Source: Rhodococcus phenolicus | GTDB lineage: Bacteria; Actinomycetota; Actinomycetes; Mycobacteriales; Mycobacteriaceae | Assembly (NCBI RefSeq): GCF_001646785.1 | Contig: NZ_LRRH01000044.1 | Span: 1-40,009, forward strand | Reading direction: 5' to 3' | Length of the DNA: 40,009 nucleotides | Shown here: positions 27,232 through 36,793 of the stretch, piece after piece | How positions within the stretch are numbered: the first letter of the stretch is position 1 | How the letters are laid out: every line of letters starts with the position of its first letter | Made by a program: the position numbers and the translations under genes | The notes under the pieces: model-generated | Databases searched by the model: none | What the model was told of the DNA's origin: nothing | Seen by the model: the letters and a program-made list of their open reading frames with translations, nothing else

Positions 27232-27399
27232 AGATACAAGGTCTACGACAGCGACAAGCGCAAGGCGGCCAGCGTCGCCGCCTGAGACTTGCGCACCGGG
27301 AAGATCGCTGCGGTCCGCAAGTCCGGTCTGCACATCGATTCCCGCGTCACCTCGACCGTCGATGGTCACCTTGCCGTGAAGATTGCCCGCACAGCCTGA
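27232..27399 (+). pseudogene. Short decayed coding fragment
   Basis: The plus strand reads RYKVYDSDKRKAASVAA, a TGA, and then DLRTGKIAAVRKSGLHIDSR and VTSTVDGHLAVKIARTA with a final stop at 27399. The Lys-rich, regular composition looks like real protein interrupted by one nonsense codon, but the family is unknown. Confidence 0.25.
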
Positions 27400-27481
27400 A
27401 CGAAGGTCTTCCGGCCGACAGTAACAACACGCCTCACCCTCGGTGCGGGGGAGGGGTGCAGTTTTAGAGCTAGGGTGCGAT

Positions 27482-27841
27482 ATGCCGGAAATCGCGCGTC
27501 GGCGGCGCACTCATCCGCCTCCGCCGCACATCGTCCATCAGGTGTTGATCGATCCCGACCGGGATCCGAGGCGCCCGTGGTTGATTCTGCCGCGTGGACG
27601 AACAACGCCCCGAGGTCGTCGAGGCTGTCGAGCCGATCTGGTGGTGTGGACCTCGATCTGGCCGTGGCGCCGCGACGCACGGATCCGGTTCGAGCTCTCG
27701 GGATCCCGGCGCAGCAGCACCACCGTGTGCTGGATATTGACGGTCGACGATCCGATACCGGACGACGAGACGATCTTACGGATGCGCACGGGCGTGAACG
27801 AGCTCATCAACGCCAATCTGCGCTCGACGTTCGGTCGGTAG
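27482..27841 (+). CDS. Conserved hypothetical protein, middle part probably out of frame
   Basis: From ATG 27482 the product is 119 residues. The ends look well conserved: MPEIARRRRTHPPPPHIVHQ, LIDPDRDPRRPWLIL, and at the other side DLVVWTSIWPWRRDARIRF, LTVDDPIPDDETILRMR and VNELINANLRSTFG. Residues about 38-53 (PRGRTTPRGRRGC) are Arg-rich nonsense. In the neighbouring frame the same DNA reads VDEQRPEVVEAVEP, which fits much better. Two compensating indels are therefore likely: a loss of frame near 27590 and its recovery near 27640. The tail pattern resembles SRPBCC-like actinobacterial proteins of about 120 residues; that assignment is tentative. Confidence 0.45.
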   Translation: MPEIARRRRTHPPPPHIVHQVLIDPDRDPRRPWLILPRGRTTPRGRRGCRADLVVWTSIWPWRRDARIRFELSGSRRSSTTVCWILTVDDPIPDDETILRMRTGVNELINANLRSTFGR

Positions 27842-28062
27842 CTTTGCGCTCGCGCCGGGATTTCCCCATATCGGGCGTGGTCGCCGATGCGGCGTGGGTG
27901 TCTATGACAGCGGGGTGCCTTGTGGTCGAGTGGGCCGACGTGAGGACGGCGATGGCCCCTGTCGTGACCACAGAGGCAGGAGCCGCTGCTTTGGTTCGCG
28001 GCGGGACCAGCCGCTCCGATCATGTCCTCGCGTTCACCCGCACCCAGGCACGGGGATAACCG

Positions 28063-28635
28063 TCATCTTGGTACGAGCCGCGCGACCGCCCGCGCGATGC
28101 GCGCGGCCCGGACGGCGTCGTCGGCGGCAGTGAGGATCGGGTGCAGGACCTGGTACCGCTCCGCCCGCGACAGCTGCTCGAACGCCGCGCCGGCACCCGG
28201 CTCGGCCGCCAGCGCCGCCAGCAGGTCCGGTGGGGGCTCGGCGGCGGCCGGACCGGCGTAGGCCCGATCCCAGCGGCCGTCCGCTCGTGCCCGCGCGACC
28301 TCCGCCTCGCCGCGGGGCCTCATCCGGCCAACCGCCACGAGCGTGGAGACGAGGCCGACGTTGCGCTGCGACCACATCGACCTCGCGCGGCGCGGGGTGA
28401 ACCGCTGCAGGAACGTCCGTTCGTCCCGTCCACGGCGCTGGCCGTCGATCCAGCCGCTGCACAGCGCCTCCTCGAGTGCCTCCTGATAGGTCAGGGAGGT
28501 CGGCGTGGTCACCGACTTCCTGGCGAGCACCAGCCACACGCCGTCGGAGCCGTCCTCGTGCGCGTGCAGCCACGCGCGCCAGTGCGCGGCGTCGGCCACG
28601 CATAGCGGGTCGGTGATCTCATGCGGTCCGGTCAT
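28063..28635 (-). CDS. YdeI/OmpD-associated family protein
   Basis: The 190-residue protein carries the family pattern: VADAAHWRAWLHAHEDGSDG, VWLVLARKSV, SLTYQEALEEALCSGWIDGQ, RFTPRRARSMWSQRNVG, and a C-terminal helical bundle ending RAARIARAVARLV. The molecular function of the family is not established. It overlaps the 3' end of the WYL regulator gene by 17 bp on the same strand, so the two are co-transcribed; this pairing with a stress- or metabolite-responsive regulator is common. Its high GC and complete length argue that it is functional. Confidence 0.85.
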   Translation of the reverse strand: MTGPHEITDPLCVADAAHWRAWLHAHEDGSDGVWLVLARKSVTTPTSLTYQEALEEALCSGWIDGQRRGRDERTFLQRFTPRRARSMWSQRNVGLVSTLVAVGRMRPRGEAEVARARADGRWDRAYAGPAAAEPPPDLLAALAAEPGAGAAFEQLSRAERYQVLHPILTAADDAVRAARIARAVARLVPR

Positions 28636-29611
28636 GGGGTTCCTCCCGTCGGGGCAGACTGGTGTGGAGGCGGTCCCCGAGGTCCCGGCCCGCGGAGAGC
28701 AGGGCGTCGGGGCCGAGGATCCGGAAGTCCGCGTCGAGCCGCAGGACCGCGGCGAGCACGCCCGCCCACGACCACGACCCGATGCCGGCCCGGGCCGTGC
28801 CGGGGGTCATCACCTCGACCTCGGCGTCGGGTATCCAGGTGAGCACCTGCGCCGCGGGGAGGTCGATCTCCACCCGGCCGACGCACGGCCACTCGTCGCT
28901 TCCGGACGACCCCTTGGCGCGGCTCGCGAGGAAGCCGGCCGGACTGCCGGTGGGGACGGGCCGGGGTGTGAAAGCCGGGCCGGTCGGCGTGCGCGGGCTC
29001 ATCCTGTCCAGGCGGAACGTCCGCCAGTCGTCCTTCTCGAGGTCCCATGCCACCAGGTACCAGCGTCCGTTGCGGGCGACGACCCCGTGCGGCTGGACCC
29101 GGCGGGAGACCGAGTCCGGGTCGGGATAGCCGAAGCGCAGGGTCATCCCGGCGCTGACCGCCTCGCTCACGGCCTCGAGCACCTCCGGCGCGACGCGCGA
29201 CGCCCCGGCGGCGGTGCGGGGGACTCCGGTAAGTTCGATTCTGTCGATGCGGTGCCGGAGCCGTGAGGGCATGACCTGGCGGACCGTGGCCAGCGCGCGG
29301 TGCGCGGCGTCCTCGATTCCCACGCCGCTGACCGGGGCGCTGCGCAGGCAGATCGCGAGCGCCACCGCCTGCTCGTCGTCGAACCGCAACGGCGGCAGGT
29401 CGGCGCCCGCCCCCATCCGGTAACCCCCGTCGGGCCCCTTGTCCGCCTCGATCCGGTAGCCCATCCCGCGGAGCCGGTCGATGTCGCGACGCACAGTCCG
29501 GGTGGTCACCTCCAGACGGCGGGCGAGCTCGTCGCCCGGCCAGCTCCGCGGGACCTGCAGCAGGGAGAGCAGCTCGAGGGTCCGCTCGGGGGTTCCGGTC
29601 ACGCGATCCAT
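28619..29611 (-). CDS. WYL-domain transcriptional regulator (DeoR-type HTH)
   Basis: The 330-residue protein from ATG 29611 has an HTH at about 5-60 (RTLELLSLLQVPRSWPGDEL, TTRTVRRDIDRLRGMGY, ADKGPDGGYRM), a WYL domain at about 140-220 (VQPHGVVARNGRWYLVAWDL, then WRTFRLDRM), and a C-terminal WCX extension. WYL domains bind small ligands or nucleic acid. It is divergent from the VOC gene at 29707 across 95 bp and probably controls that gene and itself. The YdeI-like gene follows in the same transcript. Confidence 0.9.
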   Translation of the reverse strand: MDRVTGTPERTLELLSLLQVPRSWPGDELARRLEVTTRTVRRDIDRLRGMGYRIEADKGPDGGYRMGAGADLPPLRFDDEQAVALAICLRSAPVSGVGIEDAAHRALATVRQVMPSRLRHRIDRIELTGVPRTAAGASRVAPEVLEAVSEAVSAGMTLRFGYPDPDSVSRRVQPHGVVARNGRWYLVAWDLEKDDWRTFRLDRMSPRTPTGPAFTPRPVPTGSPAGFLASRAKGSSGSDEWPCVGRVEIDLPAAQVLTWIPDAEVEVMTPGTARAGIGSWSWAGVLAAVLRLDADFRILGPDALLSAGRDLGDRLHTSLPRREEPHDRTA

Positions 29612-29706
29612 TCTCGCCCGAGAAGAGGACATCCACTGTCCTAAACCTTCGGCAGGGTCGTGTTCACGGCAGATCGCCGTGCACCATCCCACCTCCAGGA
29701 GCACTC

Positions 29707-30162
29707 ATGTCCGTCAGCACCACCACCCACCTCAACCTCCCCGGGACCGCCCGGGAGGCGCTCGGCTTCTACGGCGACGTCTTCGGCGGCGAGGTGGACC
29801 TCACCACGTATGCACAGGTCGGGATGTCGCAGGACGCCCCCGGCGCCGACCACGTGGTCTTCGGCCGCGTCACCGCCCCCTCGGGCTTCTCGATCATGGC
29901 GTACGACATCCCCGGTCGCGACGAACGGTTGACCGGCCGGACCGAGCGCCGCGACGGCATGACCGTCACCGACCAGCCGTTCTTCGTCTCCGTGCGCGTC
30001 GACACGCTCGACGAGGCGCAGCGGTACTGGGACGTCCTTGCCGAGGACGCGTCGGTCATCGAGCCCCTCGCCGCGTCCGCGTGGAGTGCAGGCTTCGGGA
30101 TGCTCACCGACCGCTTCGGCGTCACGTGGTCCGTGGACGTCACCTCCGCCCCGGCGACCTGA
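29707..30162 (+). CDS. VOC/PhnB-like small protein
   Basis: The 151-residue protein starts at ATG 29707 behind AGGAGCACTC. It is a glyoxalase/PhnB-type VOC protein: THLNLPGTAREALGFYGDVF, GGEVDLTTYAQVG, then DHVVFGRVTAPSGFSIMAYD and WSAGFGMLTDRFGVTWSVDV. Proteins of this group lack a defined enzyme activity and are often regulated by a divergent WYL or HTH gene, as here. A role in detoxification is a guess. Confidence 0.85.
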   Translation: MSVSTTTHLNLPGTAREALGFYGDVFGGEVDLTTYAQVGMSQDAPGADHVVFGRVTAPSGFSIMAYDIPGRDERLTGRTERRDGMTVTDQPFFVSVRVDTLDEAQRYWDVLAEDASVIEPLAASAWSAGFGMLTDRFGVTWSVDVTSAPAT

Positions 30163-30504
30163 TCGGTGTTCCCGGGCGCCCTGGACGGCTAGCACCGCCG
30201 CTCGGGGCTCCGTGGGAGCCGAGGGTCCCCCCGCCGCCATGCTCGAGCAGATCCTCGAAGATCGCTACAGCTGCCGAGGGGCCTGTGTGGGTGACTTGAC
30301 TGCGTGTGCTCTCGGCACACGCGATGGGAGTCCATCGCTGAGCTTCTGCCGGTCCGGATCGGTCGACGAGGATGGTCGTTCTCTCATGCCCGGACTGTCT
30401 AGGGCTGAGGTTGAGGGAGTCGAGGATTCCGGGTTCGGGCTGGGGTTCGGGGCCGACTCAGATATTGAGCTCGACGCGTTCGGATAGCTCCCCGGCTGCC
30501 ACAG
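30163..30504. other. Intergenic region, no supported gene
   Basis: No frame here looks coding and no clear terminator ends the VOC gene. The segment leads into the right end of the IS3-type remnant. Confidence 0.35.
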
Positions 30505-31500
<996 letters not shown>

Positions 31501-31547
31501 GCGGACCCCGCGTACCCGGGGTCTTCGATGGTCACCGGTATTCTGCG

Positions 31548-32126
31548 ATGATGGCGATCCCGACGACCCGGCCCCTTGGACCGGCAGTTGCGGGCTGGTC
31601 CGACTTTCGGCAGGTGATGGCCATATCGTGGGCGGCGCGGTGGAGGGCGGTGCGGAAGCAACGTGCGATGCTGGCCGCGTTGATTGCGGTGCCCACGGCC
31701 TATACGGCCTACATCGTCACCACGACATTGGTGTTCGGCACCAGTTGGGCACTGGCCGTTGGGGGTTGGGCAGCTTTCATGCTCGTCGCCATCCTCTTGG
31801 TCATTGGCGAAGTTCTCGGCCACACCGTCTGGCGTCTGTTGGACCGGAGGCGCCTCGTCCTCCTGTCCTCCACACGAGGTGCAGCGCTCGATGTGCAGTT
31901 CAACAAGGACGTGGTGACGTTCAGCAACCACGGCCGGCTCCTGCGGGACACCTCGGCGGCAGTCCTGCGTGCCGAGGTCGCGCACTGGGTGCGCACACTT
32001 CCGCATCGCGTCGAAGTGAAAGCCCAGAACACGCAGGTCGCCGAGCTGTACACGAAGCAGTTCCCCGAGCTGACACCGGGCGAGCCGGATGCACTGGGAC
32101 GCATCCCGCTGACCATCACTGTCTGA
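31548..32126 (+). CDS. Hypothetical two-helix membrane protein
   Basis: The 192-residue product, starting at one of two adjacent ATGs, has an N-terminal soluble part and two membrane helices at about residues 41-65 and 67-90 (AALIAVPTAYTAYIVTTTLV, GGWAAFMLVAILLVIGEVLG). It ends in a cytosolic-like domain with LVLLSSTRGAALDVQFNKDV and LPHRVEVKAQNTQVAELYTK. No family is recognised. Its start lies just beyond the IS256 remnant, so its promoter may have been supplied or disrupted by that element. Confidence 0.6.
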   Translation: MMAIPTTRPLGPAVAGWSDFRQVMAISWAARWRAVRKQRAMLAALIAVPTAYTAYIVTTTLVFGTSWALAVGGWAAFMLVAILLVIGEVLGHTVWRLLDRRRLVLLSSTRGAALDVQFNKDVVTFSNHGRLLRDTSAAVLRAEVAHWVRTLPHRVEVKAQNTQVAELYTKQFPELTPGEPDALGRIPLTITV

Positions 32127-32296
32127 GTTTGCTCCTACGTCGATCGCCGACCGGCTCGTCCACCACACAGAGGTCGCCGCCTCCGAAGGTGACTCCTACC
32201 GGCTCGAGGACCACGATCTCGGCCGTGTCCCCCACCGCCACGTCGGACAAAGCCTGACATCCGGCGCGGAAGAGTCCGATACGGGATGATCGCCGG

Positions 32297-33389
32297 GTGC
32301 AGTCCGACGGCGTGGTCCCGGTCGACCATCACCAGTTCAGCTTCGGCGACCCCACGCTCGACACACTCCATCCACTCGCGCAGGGCACCTTGGTCGATGT
32401 CGGTGACGGTGCTGTCTCGTTCTACACCGGCATCGCCTACGGCCCGGTCCGTGTCGGTGTCGAGCTGCTCGATCGGCCTCCGACCGGTGTTGCGCAAGAG
32501 GACTGGGAGGTCGTCGAGGAAACCACCCTCTCGGCGACCCAAGGCGATGGTCGTCTCCGCTCTCGACGGCACCGTCTGCACCACCATCGATCCGATCCCG
32601 GCGGGCACCTATCAGGTGCGGGCACACGCTCGTGGCCGCGATACTCACTACGGCCGCGATGTCGACGAGATCGTCGAGGACTGTTTGATCTGCCTGTGGC
32701 CCAACACCACCCGCACCGCGGATGCGCAGGTGCGCATGCTGCACAAGACCGACAGCGCGTGGTCATCGCAGCCGCAGGTCGACCGGCCCGAACCATCCCG
32801 GCAGTACGTCTCCATCCGGGACGAATCCGGGGAAGTGATCACCGTGGCGCCGCGCAGCCGCGAAGCCTTGGCCGTGCACGCCGAATTGCACACCTTCGGT
32901 GGAACACCGCTCACACCGGTTCTCGAGGCGATCTACGCCGCCCGGCACGTCGCCGGACTCGACCGCAACCTCATCGATCGGATCGAAGCGCTCGACGATG
33001 ATCGGCAACGCGCCTTCGCCCGCTGGTGCGTGCACCGGGCATGGGAGCGCGCCGGACTCGTCCGGCCCCCGTGGTTTCGTGAGCGGCTCGCCGACATGGA
33101 CGCCGGGCATCCCGCGCATCCGGACTTCATCGACAGCACTCATGCTCGTAATCGGATCGATGTCGATCCTAGGATTCGGCTCACCCTCGTGTCCGGGTTA
33201 CTTGCAAAAAGCGAACTCATCCAGCAGTACGAGGCGATGCACGCGTACGCACGGAGTACGTATGCCGAGGCCACCCCGCTCGAATCGGCGATCGAAGCCC
33301 TGCGGCACACCGCGCAGACCTACGGGATGGACTACCCCCGAACTGTTCGCACGCGCTCGCAGCGACTTCTTCGGCGACCACACCAGTGA
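32297..33389 (+). pseudogene. ComJ-like protein with a C-terminal extension, frameshifted once
   Basis: From GTG 32297 the frame reads VVPVDHHQFSFGDPTL, DVGDGAVSFYTGIAYGPVRV and EDWEVVEETTLSA, then becomes Arg/His-rich. One base further, near ATG 32547, the neighbouring frame picks up MVVSALDGTVCTTIDPIPAG, TYQVRAHARGRDTHYGRDVD and EDCLICLWPN, which continues the same domain. The first ~130 residues resemble competence protein J-like domains. The rest (VAGLDRNLIDRIEALDDDRQ, ARWCVHRAWERAGLVRPPWF, AMHAYARSTYAEATPLES) is an unknown helical region reaching the stop at 33389. A single extra base near 32540 explains the break. It may be a sequencing error, a pseudogene or two coupled genes. Confidence 0.6.
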
Positions 33390-33517
33390 CCCCTGATTCG
33401 TCCACGCCAGAGGTCAGATGTCGTCTGCTGCTGAGGGTCGATCTCAGTTACCGTTGACAGTAGGCCGGGCAAGATGCTGACACCGACGGGGGAGCTCGGA
33501 TTCTCACTTCGCCCCAC

Positions 33518-33800
33518 ATGATCGGCGCGATCGCGGTGGCGGTGGTGGGGGGTTCGATCAGGTGGCGCTGTGAGCCGAACGCAGAGGTTGGATTTACTGG
33601 AGAAAGCACAGGTCCGGCGGATCCGCGGACGCGGGGGCGGCCATGGTGAGCGTGATGAACGAACTCTTCTCTCCGGCAACCCGACACACGGCGGAGGAGG
33701 TCGTGGGCAAGCAGAACGGTCGCATCGACCCGTCGGTCGGCGATGTCGGGTGGATCGATCTCGAAAACGGCCGGGTGCATCTACCGATCGCCGGTGAGCG
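33518..33800 (+). pseudogene. DUF6191-like small membrane-associated protein, frameshifted and interrupted
   Basis: The start at ATG 33518 gives MIGAIAVAVVGG. After a frame change in the G-run near 33545 the next frame reads GFDQVAL, a TGA at 33571-33573, AERRGWIYWRKHRSGGSADA, then MNELFSPATRHTAEEVVG and DVGWIDLENGRVHLPI. The order (hydrophobic start, basic GWIYWRK segment, FSPATRH, DLENGRVHLP) fits the DUF6191-type proteins common in actinobacteria. Two defects indicate a pseudogene, although the part from ATG 33643 is still open. Confidence 0.4.
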
Positions 33801-34180
33801 GGTGCAGAGACCCACCTGCGGTGTCGGTCCGGAGGGACGCCCCAGTAGCCGACAGCAACACAGCGACCGGGTGGTCGGTGACGATGTCGTCACCCGTGTC
33901 CGGCGCGGCACTGCGACAGGGGACGTGTCCTCAGTGCAATTCGGAGCGCAGTGTCGCAGCGCTCCACACGATCCGATCGATCCTCGTCACACCGGCGGGC
34001 TGTTCGGATACGGCCGATGTGAGGCGGATGGTCGGGCTCCTGTGGGGTCGAGGTCCGTGTCTCCGTGTCGGCGTCGCCCCTGCTTTCCGGTGTTGGGTAG
34101 CGTCGACGCGTCCCGGGACACGAGGAGTCGGGACTGCCCGGCCTTCCGGTCGGGGGACAACGGGCGAGGGGGAAGTCGAC
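33801..34180. other. Upstream region of the mycolyltransferase, no supported gene
   Basis: Open frames here are long but of low protein quality. The end carries the GAGGGGGAAG ribosome site of the following gene. A promoter was not identified. Confidence 0.35.
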
Positions 34181-35287
34181 ATGCGAGGCGGAGTAGCGAT
34201 GGGCCGGGTCCGGGCGAGGGCGATGGCCGCGGCGGTGGCGGCGATGATGATCGCCCCTCTGGGTAGTGGGGTGGCGTCGGCGCAGGACCGCGCCGTCGAT
34301 CCGATTGTGGCCTCGCAGGCTTTGCTCGCTGATCCGGTCGCCCCGAACGGCTCGCGCATCGTCTCGAGTGAGATCGACGGTCAGCATCTGACGGTGCAGG
34401 TGTACTCGGCGGCGATGGATGCGACCATTCCGGTGCGGGTGCAACGCCCCCATGATGCGTCCGAGCCGCGTCCGGTGCTGTATCTGGTCAACGGGGCCGG
34501 AGGCGGCACCGATTCGGCGACGTGGTGGGCCAACACCGACGTCGGCGAATTTTTGACCGGCCAGGACGTCAACGTGGTCATGCCCCTCGGCGGGGCGTTC
34601 TCCTACTACACCGACTGGAAACGCGAAGACCCGAACCTCGGGATGAACAAGTGGCAGACGTTCTTCCTCGACGAACTACCCCCATTGATCGACGCCGCGC
34701 TCGGCACCAACGGCGTGCAGGCCATCGCGGCGAACTCGATGACCGCCACGGCGGTGTTGCAGTATGCGATCGCCAGGCCCGGCTTCTATTCGGCGGTGGC
34801 CGGGTACAGCGGATGCGCCCAGACCTCCGATCCGATCGGCCGTGAGTTCGTCAAGTTGGTCGTCGAGACCTGGGGCGGCGGGGATGTACGCAATATGTAC
34901 GGCGAGGACGACGATCCGGCGTGGGTGACCAACGATCCGGTGGTCAACGCCGAAGGGCTGCGCGGAACTCCTCTCTTCATCTCGGACGCGACGGGGCTGC
35001 CCGGTCCGCACGACACCCTCGGCAACGAGTTCACCATCGGGGAGCAGGACGCCGCGCTTGATCAGCAAGGGCTGGCGTTGGCCAATCAGGTTGTTGTCGG
35101 TGGGGTGATCGAAGCGGCCGTGCACTGGTGCACCACCAATTTGCAGGCCCGTCTGAACGAGCTCGATATTCCGGCGACGTTCGATCTGCAGCCGGCCGGA
35201 ACGCATTCGTGGGGTTACTGGCAGGACGCGTTCCATCGGTCCTGGCCGTTGCTGGCAGAGGGACTGGGACTGGCGCAACCGGAATGA
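34181..35287 (+). CDS. Secreted mycolyltransferase-type esterase (antigen 85-like)
   Basis: The 368-residue precursor has a signal peptide ending at about ASAQ34-35 (RVRARAMAAAVAAMMIAPLG). The core matches the Ag85/corynomycolyltransferase fold: RPVLYLVNGAGGGTDSATWW, FLTGQDVNVVMPLGGAFSYY, DWKREDPNLGMNKWQTFFLD, ELPPLIDAALGTNGVQAIAA with nucleophile S186 in ANSMTATAV, and the His at about 342 in GTHSWGYWQDAF. Such enzymes attach mycolic acids to arabinogalactan or trehalose, which supports a mycolate-bearing host. The ATG at 34181 is preceded by a good ribosome site. The Ser motif A-N-S-M-T deviates from the G-x-S-M-x usual in the family, so activity deserves a check. Confidence 0.88.
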   Translation: MRGGVAMGRVRARAMAAAVAAMMIAPLGSGVASAQDRAVDPIVASQALLADPVAPNGSRIVSSEIDGQHLTVQVYSAAMDATIPVRVQRPHDASEPRPVLYLVNGAGGGTDSATWWANTDVGEFLTGQDVNVVMPLGGAFSYYTDWKREDPNLGMNKWQTFFLDELPPLIDAALGTNGVQAIAANSMTATAVLQYAIARPGFYSAVAGYSGCAQTSDPIGREFVKLVVETWGGGDVRNMYGEDDDPAWVTNDPVVNAEGLRGTPLFISDATGLPGPHDTLGNEFTIGEQDAALDQQGLALANQVVVGGVIEAAVHWCTTNLQARLNELDIPATFDLQPAGTHSWGYWQDAFHRSWPLLAEGLGLAQPE

Positions 35288-35560
35288 CCCGGCATTGCTG
35301 GTGACCGCTCACGGTTCATCCCCGACGATCACCTCGGTGAGAGCTGACGCCGGCTACCCGGCGACGAACACCCAAGGCGTGCTTCACGCGTTCTCGTCGA
35401 GACGAGGGGGCGGCGTCCATGCCGTGATCCCGGCCCCCGCAGCGGCGGGAACCGTGTGTGAGGGGACGTGTCGTCAATGCATGTCAAGGGTGTAGAGGGC
35501 GGGCCGGTAATCGACGGCTGCGTTCGAGGACTGTAGCTGTGCTCGCGTGCAGGTCCGTTG
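35288..35560. other. Intergenic region between convergent genes, no supported gene
   Basis: This stretch lies between the mycolyltransferase stop and the 3' end of the minus-strand HTH gene. A small dyad CTCGTC-GA-GACGAG near 35395 is visible; no T-run terminator was seen. Confidence 0.3.
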
Positions 35561-36007
35561 CTACGCGCGCCCTGCGGCGTTGCGTCGGGCGGCGGTCATC
35601 TTCAGTAGGTGCTGGTAGTCCTTGTCGGGCAACAGATCTCCGGCGCGTTCGATCTGATCCCAGGTGCCGGGCAGGTAGGTCTCTCCGGTGGGGTCGGTGG
35701 TGCCGAAGGTGTAGTTCCAGTTCTCGAGTTCGCGCATCATCGCCGCGTGGTCGATTACTCCGGCGGCGTGTTCGAGCAGCACCTCACGGGGGCTGCGCTC
35801 ACAGACTTGCGGGGTGAGCCGTGCTGTTTTGGCCAGGCGGCTGACCTCGGGTTGTTCGACGCCGAGCTCGTCGGCGATGCGGTGCTGAGTCCAGCCGGCC
35901 TGCACGGCGTCGTGGACGGCGCGGAGTTTGAGGATCTTGGTCAGTTCGTTGCGGGCGGGCACCGCTCGTAGTCGGCGTCCGATCTCCGGTTCGTATGCAT
36001 GTGACAC
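35561..36007 (-). CDS. HTH-domain DNA-binding protein, possibly an antitoxin
   Basis: The start is GTG 36007 with AGAGAGG a few bases upstream, giving 148 residues. A central HTH at about 26-60 reads LKLRAVHDAVQAGWTQHRIA, DELGVEQPEVSRLAKTARLT. The C-terminal part (ELENWNYTFGTTDPTGETYL, GTWDQIERAGDLLPDKDYQH) is a small distinct domain. The size and layout resemble HTH antitoxins or phage-type repressors. A toxin gene could not be found on either side, so the partner is lost or the protein is a free regulator. It shares a promoter motif with the RHH antitoxin at 12863-13123. Confidence 0.7.
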   Translation of the reverse strand: MSHAYEPEIGRRLRAVPARNELTKILKLRAVHDAVQAGWTQHRIADELGVEQPEVSRLAKTARLTPQVCERSPREVLLEHAAGVIDHAAMMRELENWNYTFGTTDPTGETYLPGTWDQIERAGDLLPDKDYQHLLKMTAARRNAAGRA

Positions 36008-36027
36008 AGGAACCCTCTCTTCACCTG

Positions 36028-36040
36028 GTGTTATACGAAA
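36028..36040 (-). promoter_or_regulatory. Promoter/operator motif of the HTH gene
   Basis: On the minus strand this reads TTTCGTATAACAC, differing in one base from the motif before the RHH antitoxin. It overlaps the dyad ATAC-gaaatt-GTAT (36033-36046) and contains a -10-like TATAAC 21 nt before the GTG start. Confidence 0.35.
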
Positions 36041-36227
36041 TTGTATTACCGTCTCCGGTGGCGCGCCGCGACGAGGACAACCTTGCTCTACCGATCGGTG
36101 ACTCGCTCGCGATAGCTTTCCGTTGCCGGAGGCGTCCCGCAAGATCCTCCGGCGGGTCTTCACCTGTGCCCGTAACTTGCGCGGCCTCAAGGGTCTCGAC
36201 CGAGCATCAATCGGACCGACGCCGCGA

Positions 36228-36556
36228 TTATTGATGCGGTGTTACCGGCAGTGCGGGCAGGCCAGGGTGCATATCCAGGCTCGGTTGATCTTCCAGATGC
36301 CGTCCGGCCACGAGTGGGACGACGGCGTGGGCGCCGGGTGCGACGGTGATGGCCTGCGCGACGCAGCCGGGGGCGCCGGTGCCCACCACCGAAACCGCCA
36401 CGGACTGAGCGCCATTGGGTATGACGGTGTGGCGCGTAGCGTCGTCTCGCCTGTGTGCACTACCTGCTGGGGATCAGGGGTGTCGAGGCTGGCGCCTTCG
36501 AACAGGCGCACCCGAGTCTTCGGCTCGAGGTCGTAGTCGAAGGCGCCAGCGAGCAT
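36228..36556 (-). pseudogene. Decayed hypothetical gene with one frameshift
   Basis: From ATG 36556 the minus strand reads MLAGAFDYDLEPKTRVRLFE, ASLDTPDPQQVVHTGETTLR and ATPSYP. In the next frame it goes on with NGAQSVAVSVVGTGAPGCVA, QAITVAPGAHAVVPLVAGRH and LEDQPSLDMHPGLPALP to TAA 36228-36230. Both halves look like real protein and join sensibly after one missing base near 36425. The upstream frame may begin earlier (HLHHSLAEQVTE). The family is not recognised; the opposite strand also has coding-like stretches. Confidence 0.35.
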
Positions 36557-36616
36557 CTCGGTGACCTGCTCCGCGAGGGAATGGTGGAGGTGGGCAGCTC
36601 GAGGTACGAGTGAGCC

Positions 36617-36793
36617 GTGGTCGTGCTGCGCAATCCGCTACCGGAAGCCACGTCGGCGCTGCTGGTCGGCGAGGTTCCGGATACGCTGCCGCGGCCGGTG
36701 CCGTGGGAGGGCTACGACGACTACCTCCCCATCCTTCTCGGCCTGTCCATTCCCGCTGATCGAACCGTCCCTGACGACCCGTCGGATGCGTGA
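36617..36793 (+). CDS. Hypothetical 58-residue protein or 3' fragment
   Basis: From GTG 36617 the frame reads VVVLRNPLPEATSALLVGEV, PDTLPRPVPWEGYDDYLPIL and LGLSIPADRTVPDDPSDA, then stops. The composition looks coding, and the same frame upstream of a TGA (VEGASEHLGDLLREGMVEVG) also looks coding, so this may be the end of an interrupted gene. No ribosome site is obvious. Confidence 0.3.
   Translation: MVVLRNPLPEATSALLVGEVPDTLPRPVPWEGYDDYLPILLGLSIPADRTVPDDPSDA

Noticed and set aside
27461-27473. GTTTTAGAGCTAG, identical to the first 13 bases of the engineered Cas9 guide scaffold
   Set aside because: The match stops after 13 bases, no repeat-spacer array or cas gene is nearby, and the flanks look like ordinary debris. 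Chance or an unrelated origin is more likely.
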